Source of the DNA: Bacillota bacterium
Lineage (GTDB): Bacteria > Bacillota > UBA994 > UBA5500
NCBI GenBank assembly: GCA_023436245.1
Contig: JAEZJZ010000077.1
Span: 1 to 25,804, forward strand
Direction: 5' to 3'
DNA length: 25,804 bases
The position numbers and the translations under genes were made by a program. The notes under the pieces are model-generated. The model worked only from the letters and a program-made list of their open reading frames with translations. It had not been told where the DNA came from and made no database searches. Positions 1-6,106 of the stretch are shown piece by piece (position 1 is the stretch's first letter; each line of letters opens with the position of its first letter).

Positions 1-230
1 CCGGTACCGCTGCTATGGCTCAGATTCCGTTCTTCGTGGCTGCTTGTGACTACACCCTGATCGGTGAAGAGCTCTACGCTGCTGGCGCTTACCTGTCTCA
101 GGACAGAGTGAAGATCGGCTCCATCGGTGGACAGGACATCCTGAAGGCCATCACCATGGTTCTCATCCTGGCCGGTTCTCTGATGGCTACTGGCGGTTCC
201 CAGGCTCTGATCAACATGACCAAGAAATAG
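1..230 (+). CDS. DUF6754-like membrane protein, cassette copy 1 (3' part only)
   Basis: This is the C-terminal end of a protein cut by the window start; the first complete codon is at position 3 and the stop is TAG at 228-230. The visible 75 or so residues carry the conserved stretch PFFVAACDYTL.GEELYAAGAYL..D, then IGSI.GQD, then a hydrophobic C-terminal helix (about 20 residues) and a short lysine-ended tail. By eye about 42 of 71 aligned residues are identical to the C-terminus of the complete paralogue at 2860-3642. I recognise the family from memory as DUF6754, a membrane protein family of unknown function. It is the first gene of the first four-gene cassette; the next gene starts 53 bp downstream behind its own strong Shine-Dalgarno sequence. 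Function unknown; family assignment fairly sure. Confidence 0.85.
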   Translation, partial: GTAAMAQIPFFVAACDYTLIGEELYAAGAYLSQDRVKIGSIGGQDILKAITMVLILAGSLMATGGSQALINMTKK

Positions 231-283
231 TCAGTTCATGGTTCGACGCCATTCCAAATCTGTAAAAGAAGGAGGTGTAAGAA

Positions 284-931
284 TTGCGTCGAGAGATTCC
301 GTTGGCGATTACTTTCATCGTCGGTATAGTTATGTTGCTCACCAACTTCTTCGGCAATGCTGAGGGCACAGGCATGCTCCAGGTGTGGTCGAAGGAAATG
401 TCAACGTGGATGATCATCGTGTCCGCATTTGCCGTGGGTCTGGCTTCGGTCAACCTGATCAGAATCCATTCCCGCAATGTCACCCGTCAGCGTCCGGGTT
501 GGTTCAACAGCCTCGTGCTGATCGTCAGCTTGATCGTCTTTGCTGTCGTCGGTACCATCGCTCGTTTGAACGCCAAAGCTGAGGCGATTGCGAAGTTGAA
601 TCAGAACATGTTCGACTTCATCATGTCACCTTTGGGTGCTGCGATGTTCGCCATGTTGGCATTCTACATCGCTTCTGCATCGTACCGCGCTTTCCGTATG
701 CGCAGTCTGGAAGCAACCATCCTGCTCATCTCTGCAGTGCTGGTCATGCTTGGACGTGCTCCGATTGGCGAGTTGATGTGGAACCAGTTCCCGACGATCG
801 CTACTTGGTTGCTGAACATCCCGAACACTGCTGGGCAGAAGGCCATCATGATCGGTTCCGCAATCGGTGCTTTCGCTACTTCTCTGCGTATCCTGCTCGG
901 TATCGAGCGTGGACACCTTGGTATGGAATAA
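284..931 (+). CDS. Uncharacterised six-helix membrane protein, cassette copy 1, gene 2
   Basis: A 215-residue integral membrane protein with about six hydrophobic helices (near residues 6-23, 41-60, 75-93, 115-134, 143-158 and 186-206). The start is TTG at 284, chosen because GAAGGAGGTG lies at 268-277 and because the paralogue at 3680 starts with the same MRREIP. The C-terminal half is far better conserved between the two copies than the loop around residues 95-112. It holds SPLGAAMFA, AFY.ASASYRAFR.RSLEAT, VLVMLG.APIGEL.W, IPNTAGQ.AIMIG and ERGHLG. The recurrent positive residues just after hydrophobic segments (YRAFRMR) suggest cytoplasmic loops. I do not recognise a named family. The context (between a DUF6754-like gene and a membrane-anchored protein, repeated twice) suggests a subunit of a membrane complex, which is inference. 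Confidence 0.9.
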   Translation: MRREIPLAITFIVGIVMLLTNFFGNAEGTGMLQVWSKEMSTWMIIVSAFAVGLASVNLIRIHSRNVTRQRPGWFNSLVLIVSLIVFAVVGTIARLNAKAEAIAKLNQNMFDFIMSPLGAAMFAMLAFYIASASYRAFRMRSLEATILLISAVLVMLGRAPIGELMWNQFPTIATWLLNIPNTAGQKAIMIGSAIGAFATSLRILLGIERGHLGME

Positions 932-962
932 GACAAATCATTAAGAAAGGAGGTGCCATGAA

Positions 963-1778
963 GTGGGATTCTTTGAAAAGCTGCAAAACGTAGACCGTCG
1001 CATCATCTATGTCGTTGTGCTCTTGGCCATCGCCGTGCCGCTGCTCAACCCGATTGGCGTGCCCCTGTCCATCAGCCCGTTGACGCAGTCGGTCTATGAT
1101 CTGGCGGAGTCGCTGCAACCGGGTGACAAGGTGTTGTTCTCTCTGGACTACTCTCCAGGTGGATCTCCTGACGTTCATCCGCAGGCCATCGCCATGATGG
1201 AGCATCTGATGGGTAAGGGCGTACAGGTAGTGATGGTTTCCTTCTGGGATGCCGGTCCGATGTACGGCGAACAGTTGATGAACTCTTATCCGGACAAGGT
1301 ATACGGCACGGACTTCATCAACCTCGGTTATATCTCTGGTGGTGAAACCGCCATCCGTAACTTCGGTGGCGACGTCAACATCGTGCGCAAGGACTTCCGT
1401 GGTAATGATCCACAGAGCTTCCCGATTATGGAAGGCCTGAAGGACACCCGTGACTTCGCTCTCGTCGTTGACTTCGTCTCCGGTAACCCTGGTATTCAGG
1501 AGTGGGTTCGCCAAGTGCAAGGCCCGCTCGGCATCAAGATCGCAGCCGGCGCCGTGACCGTTAACGTTCCGACCACCATGCCGTTCGTGCAGGCCGGACA
1601 GGTCGTTGGTTTGCTGCAGGGTCTTCGTGGCGCTGCTGAATACGAACTGCTGATGGGTAAGCCTGGTTCTGCCGTCGCTAAGATGGACGGACAGTCCCTC
1701 GGCCATATGGCCATCATTGCCTTCATCCTCGTCGGTAACGTCGCTTTCTTCCTCGGTGGCAAGAAGGCTAACAAGTAG
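963..1778 (+). CDS. Membrane-anchored protein with ~215-residue conserved domain, cassette copy 1, gene 3
   Basis: 271 residues. One hydrophobic helix lies near each end (about 13-30 and 247-265), with a roughly 215-residue soluble domain between them. R12-R13 before the first helix and the KK-containing tail after the second put both termini in the cytoplasm by the positive-inside rule, so the domain should face outside. Motifs shared with the paralogue: DYSPGG (62-67), DVHPQA (70-75), SFWDAGPMYG (93-102), NLGYI.GG (120-127), SGNPGI.EWV (173-182), GPLGIK (187-192) and QGLRGAAEYE (219-228). The start is GTG at 963, eight bases after GGAGGT at 949-954; an ATG at 958 is in another frame and stops after 11 codons. 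No family is known to me and no classical catalytic triad is obvious. The glycine-rich turns and alternating hydrophobic strands suggest an alpha/beta fold. Confidence 0.9.
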   Translation: MGFFEKLQNVDRRIIYVVVLLAIAVPLLNPIGVPLSISPLTQSVYDLAESLQPGDKVLFSLDYSPGGSPDVHPQAIAMMEHLMGKGVQVVMVSFWDAGPMYGEQLMNSYPDKVYGTDFINLGYISGGETAIRNFGGDVNIVRKDFRGNDPQSFPIMEGLKDTRDFALVVDFVSGNPGIQEWVRQVQGPLGIKIAAGAVTVNVPTTMPFVQAGQVVGLLQGLRGAAEYELLMGKPGSAVAKMDGQSLGHMAIIAFILVGNVAFFLGGKKANK

Positions 1779-1833
1779 AGACACAATACCCAGCTTCGGC
1801 TGTTGCACTCTTTGACAGTAAGGAGGTGGAAAG

Positions 1834-2433
1834 ATGAACAGCAATCCGTGGGTATGGGTACAAGCAATCGGTATGATCGCTATCTTCTCCTTCATTTTCG
1901 CGGAGAACCCGGTGTATCGTTTCTTCGAGCACCTGTATGTTGGCTCTGCCGCCGGCTACGCCATCAGCGTCAACATCAAGTCGATCTACGATAACGCCAT
2001 TACGCCGCTCACTGAAGACGGGAAATTCCTGATGATCGTTCCGCTCATTCTCGGTATTCTACTATACGCTCGTTTCTTCAAGTCGATTTCCTGGCTCAGC
2101 CGTTGGAGCATGGCGTTCCTGGTCGGTATCGGTACCGGTATCGCTATCTACGGTGGTGTCAACTCCCAGTTCGTGGCGCAGATCCGCTCCTCCATGCTTC
2201 CGTTGAACACTCTGAACAACGTGATCATGGTGCTCGGCGTACTTTCAATCCTCTTCTACTTCTTCTTCTCGATGGAGCACAGAGGACCAATCAAGTACGT
2301 ATCTGTCTTCGGACGTTGGGTGATGATGATCACCTTCGGCGTATCCTTCGGTAACGTGGTTATGGGACGTATCTCCCTGCTGCTCGGTGCTCTGGAAGAC
2401 ATTCTGGGCTCCTGGTTGGGACTTCTCTCTTAA
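1834..2433 (+). CDS. Uncharacterised polytopic membrane protein, cassette copy 1, gene 4
   Basis: 199 residues with about six or seven hydrophobic segments (roughly 7-23, 34-50, 65-80, 93-108, 128-146, 161-178 and 180-197). The ATG at 1834 follows GTAAGGAGGTGG. Features conserved with the paralogue at 5220: PWVWA/V near the N-terminus, FAENP.YR..EH..VG.AAGY at 22-42, the SWLSRW segment near 86-91, and a C-terminal FGVSFGNVVMGRISLLLGA block (168-186). Charged residues inside or beside helices (AENP, EH) are conserved and are candidate functional sites. It is the last gene of the first cassette; a perfect 14-bp hairpin terminator starts 15 bp after the stop. Family and function are not recognised. 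Confidence 0.9.
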   Translation: MNSNPWVWVQAIGMIAIFSFIFAENPVYRFFEHLYVGSAAGYAISVNIKSIYDNAITPLTEDGKFLMIVPLILGILLYARFFKSISWLSRWSMAFLVGIGTGIAIYGGVNSQFVAQIRSSMLPLNTLNNVIMVLGVLSILFYFFFSMEHRGPIKYVSVFGRWVMMITFGVSFGNVVMGRISLLLGALEDILGSWLGLLS

Positions 2434-2448
2434 GCCGCAGATCGAGGC

Positions 2449-2480
2449 AAAAGCCCCGGACTGAAAAGTCCGGGGCTTTT
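2449..2480 (+). terminator. Rho-independent terminator ending cassette copy 1
   Basis: The left arm AAAAGCCCCGGACT (2449-2462), GAAA tetraloop and right arm AGTCCGGGGCTTTT (2467-2480) form a perfect 14-bp stem. The arms end in A/T tracts, so it could act in both directions. It separates transcription of the two cassettes. Confidence 0.92.
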
Positions 2481-2640
2481 CGTCATGCTTCGCGCGTTAC
2501 GACAAAGCTTGCCGCCACGCCACCATGGGCCGGGAACTGACATGGCGCATCTTGTGCGGACGACGGTTCCATGAATACTGACGACCCGCATGGCGATGGG
2601 TCGGCACCGCGGAACACGAGGCCCCGCCGCGCAAAGCGTA

Positions 2641-2684
2641 TTCTGGAAAATATTGCAGACTAGAAGAAATGTGGAATTCCAGAA
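2641..2684. repeat. Inverted repeat TTCTGGAA / TTCCAGAA, possible operator
   Basis: TTCTGGAA at 2641-2648 and its exact reverse complement TTCCAGAA at 2677-2684 are separated by 28 bases, which puts the centres about 36 bp (3.4 helical turns) apart. They sit at the edge of the AT-rich promoter region of the second cassette. A regulator-binding role is inference only. Confidence 0.4.
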
Positions 2685-2806
2685 AACAGTAAGAAATTGA
2701 TGCTAATTAATCCTAAATAACAAACAACTGAGAATTGAAAAAAAATTCCGAAAAGTGTCGTTAACAAAGAAGGAATTCGGTCTGTCATAGAGGAATAATC
2801 TGTGTA

Positions 2807-2835
2807 GTGAAACGAGTGCAACAACTCGTGCTCAC
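2807..2835 (+). promoter_or_regulatory. Leader hairpin upstream of the second cassette's first gene
   Basis: ACGAGT (2812-2817) pairs with ACTCGT (2824-2829) around a six-base loop, and the outer GTGA (2807-2810) pairs with TCAC (2832-2835) across a small internal loop. It ends six bases before the Shine-Dalgarno region, so it could stabilise the mRNA or affect initiation. There is no T tract, so it is not a terminator. Confidence 0.4.
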
Positions 2836-2859
2836 ACTAGAAGGGAGGTGTATTTAAGA

Positions 2860-3642
2860 ATGAAGTTTGCTGATGGTACTATTTTTCTCTTCTGCATGGA
2901 GGTCGTCTTTGCGGTGGTGGCCTACTGGTGTATCACCCAGACGATGAGCGGCAAGTTCAAGCCGCATCTCCGTCGTATCGCCGGTTTGGATGCCATTGAG
3001 GAGGCCGTTGGTCGTGCTACCGAAATGGGCCGCCCGGTGCATTTCAGCCCTGGTATTGGAGGTATCACGGATACCAGCGCCCCGCAGACTTTTGCCGGTC
3101 TGTCAGTGCTGCAGTTCGTGACCGAGCTGACCGCCAAGTACAACACCGAGTTGATCGTGACCATCCGTACCGCGGTTGTGTTTCCGATTGCTCAGGAGAC
3201 AGTGCGGCAGTCCTACCTCGCAGCCGGTAAGCCAGACATGTTCAAGGAGGACACGGTACAGTTCCTGTCCAGTGAGCAGTTCGCTTACGCTGCTGGCGTG
3301 ATGGGAATCTTCTTCCGCCGTCAGGTAGCCGCAAACGTGATGATGGGCGCGTTCTGGGCCGAGTCGATGCTGTTCGCTGAGGCCGGTGCTCAGGCCGGAG
3401 CCATCCAGGTTGCAGGTACCGCATCTCTGGCTCAGCTGCCGTTCTTCGTTGCAGCCTGTGACTACACGCTGCTCGGCGAAGAGTTGTACGTGGCTGGCGC
3501 TTACCTCGCGCAGGACAAGGTGCGCATCGGTTCCATCTCTGGTCAGGACTTCATCAAGTTGGGTGTAATGGCGTTCTTGGTGCTCGGCACCGTCATGGCC
3601 ACGGCCGGCGTCAACACTCTGAAGGATCTGGTCTCCAAGTAA
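2860..3642 (+). CDS. DUF6754-like membrane protein, cassette copy 2, gene 1
   Basis: 260 residues from ATG 2860. This start is preferred over the in-frame GTG at 2848 because GTG 2848 overlaps the GGGAGGTG Shine-Dalgarno sequence itself. Order of parts: an N-terminal helix (about 5-24), then LRRIAGLDAIEEAVGRATEM followed by GRPVHFSPGIGG, which I recall as the hallmark of DUF6754. Next comes a soluble middle with VRQSYLAAGKPDMF and a QFAYAAGVMG block. A conserved membrane-associated block follows (MMGAFWAESMLFAEAGAQAG, GAIQVAGTA, PFFVAACDYTLLGEELY), then GSISGQD and a C-terminal helix (about 234-253). The function of the family is unknown to me. It opens the complete copy of the cassette; the next gene follows 37 bp downstream. 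Family call fairly sure; role in a membrane complex is inferred from synteny. Confidence 0.9.
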   Translation: MKFADGTIFLFCMEVVFAVVAYWCITQTMSGKFKPHLRRIAGLDAIEEAVGRATEMGRPVHFSPGIGGITDTSAPQTFAGLSVLQFVTELTAKYNTELIVTIRTAVVFPIAQETVRQSYLAAGKPDMFKEDTVQFLSSEQFAYAAGVMGIFFRRQVAANVMMGAFWAESMLFAEAGAQAGAIQVAGTASLAQLPFFVAACDYTLLGEELYVAGAYLAQDKVRIGSISGQDFIKLGVMAFLVLGTVMATAGVNTLKDLVSK

Positions 3643-3679
3643 GACTCGCCTCGAGTAACGGAAGAAGGAGGTGTACTAA

Positions 3680-4318
3680 GTGCGTAGAGAAATCCCGATA
3701 GCCTTGACTGTCATCGCCGGTTTGGTCATGCTGCTCAGCTCGTTCTTTGCCAGCGACATGATTGACGGTCTTTCGGCGGATCTCTCCCAGTGGATTATCA
3801 TCATCAGTGCATTGATGCTCGGTATTGCTTCCGTCAACCTGATTCGCATTCACGGCAACAACATTGCCCGCAGGCGCCCAGGTTGGTTCAACAGCATCGC
3901 CTTGTTGGCTGCGCTGTTCATCTATGGCTTTATCGGCATCATGAGTCGCTCTTACCCTGATAATGCCACTTGGAACGATCTCTACTCAAAGATCTTCAAC
4001 AACATCCAGTCTCCGCTTGGCGCAGCGATGTTCGCAATTATTGCTTTCTATGTCGCATCCGCTTCATACCGTGCATTCCGGGCGCGTAGCCTGGAGGCCA
4101 CAGTGTTGCTGGTTGCAGCTGTGCTGGTGATGCTTGGTAAGGCTCCGATCGGAGAGTTGGTCTGGGCTAAGTTCCCGACGCTCTCTGCTTGGCTGCTCAA
4201 GATCCCGAATACTGCCGGACAGCGCGCGATCATGATCGGCGCCGCCATCGGCGCGTTCGTTACCTCGCTCCGCGTGATGCTCGGTCTAGAGCGCGGCCAC
4301 CTAGGTGGCGTTGAGTAG
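3680..4318 (+). CDS. Uncharacterised six-helix membrane protein, cassette copy 2, gene 2
   Basis: A 212-residue paralogue of the protein at 284-931, with the same MRREIP start (here GTG 3680, behind GAAGGAGGTG) and the same six-helix layout. Conserved blocks: IASVNLIRIH...RRPGWFNS in the first half; SPLGAAMFA, AFYVASASYRAFR.RSLEAT, VLVMLGKAPIGEL, LLKIPNTAGQRAIMIG and LERGHLG in the second. The variable loop (residues about 92-112) differs in sequence and length from copy 1, so the copies are old paralogues and not a recent duplication. Neither copy uses ATG as start codon. Family and function unrecognised. Confidence 0.9.
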   Translation: MRREIPIALTVIAGLVMLLSSFFASDMIDGLSADLSQWIIIISALMLGIASVNLIRIHGNNIARRRPGWFNSIALLAALFIYGFIGIMSRSYPDNATWNDLYSKIFNNIQSPLGAAMFAIIAFYVASASYRAFRARSLEATVLLVAAVLVMLGKAPIGELVWAKFPTLSAWLLKIPNTAGQRAIMIGAAIGAFVTSLRVMLGLERGHLGGVE

Positions 4319-4349
4319 AATCTGAGTTTTGAAGAAAGGAGGTGCCTTG

Positions 4350-5180
4350 ATGAGTCTCTGGGATAGACTACAGCAAGTAGACCGCAGGATTATCTATGTC
4401 CTGATTATTCTCGCCTTGGCAATACCGCTGATGAGTCCGATCGGTATCCCGCTCTCCTACAGTGACACAACCATCGCCTTCTATGATGCAGTTTCGGAGT
4501 TGCAGGCGGGCGACACAGTGCTCATTTCGCTGGACTATTCTCCAGGCGGATCTGCCGACGTTCATCCGCAGGCTGTGACTGTGTCGCAGCATCTCATTCA
4601 GAAAGGCGTCAAGATCGTATACGTTTCTTTCTGGGATGCCGGCCCGATGTACGGCCAGCAGATCTACGATCCGTATCTGGCCAGTGGTGAGTTGGTTTAC
4701 GGTGAGAATGTCACCAACTTGGGTTACATAGCCGGCGGCGCAACTGCAATCCGCAGTTTCGGCCTTGATCCGGAAGGAACCCAGCCGACTGATTTCCACG
4801 GCAAGCCGGTGGCCTCTCAGCCGATTATGCAGGGCATCAATGATGTGCGTGATTTCGACCTGGTGATCGAGTTCATCTCCGGTAACCCCGGTATCGAGGA
4901 ATGGGTGCAGCAGGTGCAGGGTCCGCTCGGCATCAAGATGCTTTGCGGCGCTGTTACCGTCAGCGTTCCGAAGACTATGGGTTATGTTGATGCCGGCCAG
5001 GTGCAGGGCCTCTTGCAGGGCCTGCGCGGCGCTGCTGAGTATGAGATTATGAGTGGGAACCCTGGGAAGGCTGCTTCCGGCATGGATGCACAGTCCCTTG
5101 GGCACGTCGTAATCATTGCCTTCATCCTCATTGGTAACATCGCTCACTTCGCAACCGGTGGCAAGAGCCGGAAGGCCTAA
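4350..5180 (+). CDS. Membrane-anchored protein with ~215-residue conserved domain, cassette copy 2, gene 3
   Basis: 276 residues from ATG 4350, six bases after AGGAGGTG (4337-4344). TTG 4347 is possible but less likely, and starts further upstream overlap the ribosome site. Layout as in copy 1: N-terminal helix after VDRR, large domain, C-terminal helix, then GGKSRKA, so the domain is predicted outside. Shared motifs: DYSPGGSADVHPQA, VSFWDAGPMYG, NLGYIAGG.TAIR, PIMQG, SGNPGIEEWV, QVQGPLGIK, GAVTV.VP.TM, GQV.GLLQGLRGAAEYE and MDAQSLGH. The stretch after YGQQ is longer than in copy 1, where the two diverge most. One cysteine (in MLCGAVTV) replaces alanine of copy 1. Unknown function. Confidence 0.9.
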   Translation: MSLWDRLQQVDRRIIYVLIILALAIPLMSPIGIPLSYSDTTIAFYDAVSELQAGDTVLISLDYSPGGSADVHPQAVTVSQHLIQKGVKIVYVSFWDAGPMYGQQIYDPYLASGELVYGENVTNLGYIAGGATAIRSFGLDPEGTQPTDFHGKPVASQPIMQGINDVRDFDLVIEFISGNPGIEEWVQQVQGPLGIKMLCGAVTVSVPKTMGYVDAGQVQGLLQGLRGAAEYEIMSGNPGKAASGMDAQSLGHVVIIAFILIGNIAHFATGGKSRKA

Positions 5181-5219
5181 CGCGTTCCATGAGCTAGACT
5201 CCTAAAGGAGGTGAATTTA

Positions 5220-5819
5220 ATGTCGAATGATCCATGGGTATGGGCAATGGGCTTAGGCATGGTTGGCATCTTCTCCTTCGTGTTCGCCGAGAATCCGCTT
5301 TATCGGTTGTGTGAGCACATATTTGTGGGCTTGGCTGCCGGATACGGCTTGACCATGGGCTGGCAGAACCTGATCAACCAGGCTTTCAACCCGATCAAGA
5401 ACGATGGCGAATTCGTTCTGTTGATCCCGCTGTTGCTCGGTTTGATGGCCTATGCGCGCTTCATCAAGCCGATCGCCTGGTTGAGCCGCTGGCCGATGGG
5501 TATCCTGGCAGGCGTTGGTGCTGGTCTCTCCCTCTACGGTGTGACCAACTCTGACCTGCTCGCTCAGGTGAAAGCCAACCTGTTGCCGCTGAACTCGATC
5601 GACAACTTCATTCTGGTCTTCGGCGTATTGGCAATTCTCGTTTACTTCTTCTTTGCCATAGACCACAAGGGGCCGATCAAGCCGGTGGCAACTGGCGGAC
5701 GCTTCCTGCTGATGATTACCTTCGGTGTTTCCTTCGGCAACGTGGTCATGGGGCGTATCTCACTGCTCCTTGGCGCGATGCAGGACATTCTGGGCACGTG
5801 GCTAGGTTTGCTCGGCTAG
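5220..5819 (+). CDS. Uncharacterised polytopic membrane protein, cassette copy 2, gene 4
   Basis: 199 residues from ATG 5220. TAAAGGAGGTG at 5203-5213 sets this start; GTG 5211 lies inside the ribosome site. It is a close paralogue of the product at 1834-2433, with the same FAENP.YR..EH..VG.AAGY block near residues 22-42, SWLSRWPM-like segment (AWLSRWPM here) and C-terminal FGVSFGNVVMGRISLLLGA block. Six or seven hydrophobic helices. Last gene of the cassette; a perfect hairpin terminator begins 24 bp after the stop. Function unknown; the membrane location is clear from composition. Confidence 0.9.
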   Translation: MSNDPWVWAMGLGMVGIFSFVFAENPLYRLCEHIFVGLAAGYGLTMGWQNLINQAFNPIKNDGEFVLLIPLLLGLMAYARFIKPIAWLSRWPMGILAGVGAGLSLYGVTNSDLLAQVKANLLPLNSIDNFILVFGVLAILVYFFFAIDHKGPIKPVATGGRFLLMITFGVSFGNVVMGRISLLLGAMQDILGTWLGLLG

Positions 5820-5842
5820 ACTGGCTCTAGCAGTGGCCTACC

Positions 5843-5871
5843 AAAGACCGGGGCTTTGCCCCGGTCTTTTT
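5843..5871 (+). terminator. Rho-independent terminator ending cassette copy 2
   Basis: AAAGACCGGGGC (5843-5854), loop TTT, GCCCCGGTCTTT (5858-5869): a perfect 12-bp stem followed by TT then GTGTTT. Confidence 0.92.
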
Positions 5872-5931
5872 GTGTTTCGGCAGTCGATTTTCCTCAGAGC
5901 AGGAGCGCGAGAGTAGTTGGCTGATCTGGGG

Positions 5932-6049
5932 GACAATGAACACAGTAGCAGCGTCCACAGTATATATAATTAGGGCATTTAGCATAGCCTATTGTCCTTT
6001 CAGCGCGACAATTGCGTTGACGTATGTGGTTGTGAGTGTTATTATTGTC
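5932..6049. promoter_or_regulatory. Four copies of ATTGTC/GACAAT around the pckA promoter, candidate operator cluster
   Basis: GACAAT at 5932-5937, ATTGTC at 5991-5996, GACAAT at 6007-6012 and ATTGTC at 6044-6049. The middle pair forms an inverted repeat with a 10-base spacer just upstream of the -35 box, and the last copy overlaps the end of the -10 box and the expected start of transcription. Four matches to one hexamer (either strand) in 118 bp is far above chance. Binding by a regulator is inference. Confidence 0.5.
6017..6045 (+). promoter_or_regulatory. Sigma-A-type promoter of pckA
   Basis: TTGACG (6017-6022), a spacer of exactly 17 bases, then TATTAT (6040-6045). Each box differs from consensus at one base. 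Transcription would start near 6052, giving a leader of about 55 bases. Confidence 0.75.
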
Positions 6050-6106
6050 CTGATTCAGCACCTAGCGTTACCCGCATTGATTGCCAGAGCAATAGGAGGA
6101 TGGGCC

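Larger units (their letters stand above)
2481..2859 (+). promoter_or_regulatory. Gene-free leader of cassette copy 2: GC-rich part, then AT-rich probable promoter region
   Basis: No gene is visible here. 2481-2640 is GC-rich and holds one short hairpin (CGACCC/GGGTCG near 2583-2605) without a T tract. From about 2640 to 2800 the sequence turns strongly AT-rich, unlike its surroundings, as expected of a promoter region. I could not pick one convincing -35/-10 pair: TTAACA (2761-2766) and AATAAT (2794-2799) are individually good but wrongly spaced. An 8-bp inverted repeat and a leader hairpin in this stretch are listed separately. The Shine-Dalgarno AAGGGAGGTG (2841-2850) belongs to the gene at 2860. 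Confidence 0.5.

Noticed and set aside
958..993. ATG at 958 as the start of the third cassette gene
   Set aside because: It is in a different frame and stops after 11 codons; GTG 963 in the right frame gives the N-terminus matching the paralogue.
876..1895. A 339-residue open frame on the minus strand opposite the third gene of cassette copy 1, with a 259-residue counterpart opposite copy 2 (4368-5147)
   Set aside because: Both lie antisense to strongly supported genes, have His/Gln/Arg/Val-rich shadow composition and no ribosome sites. They appear in both copies only because the sense proteins are paralogous and share codon use.
5870..6106. N-terminal extension of pckA by the open frame from 5870
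   Set aside because: It would translate through the terminator and the promoter, and the added residues do not look like PEPCK; AGGAGG marks ATG 6107.
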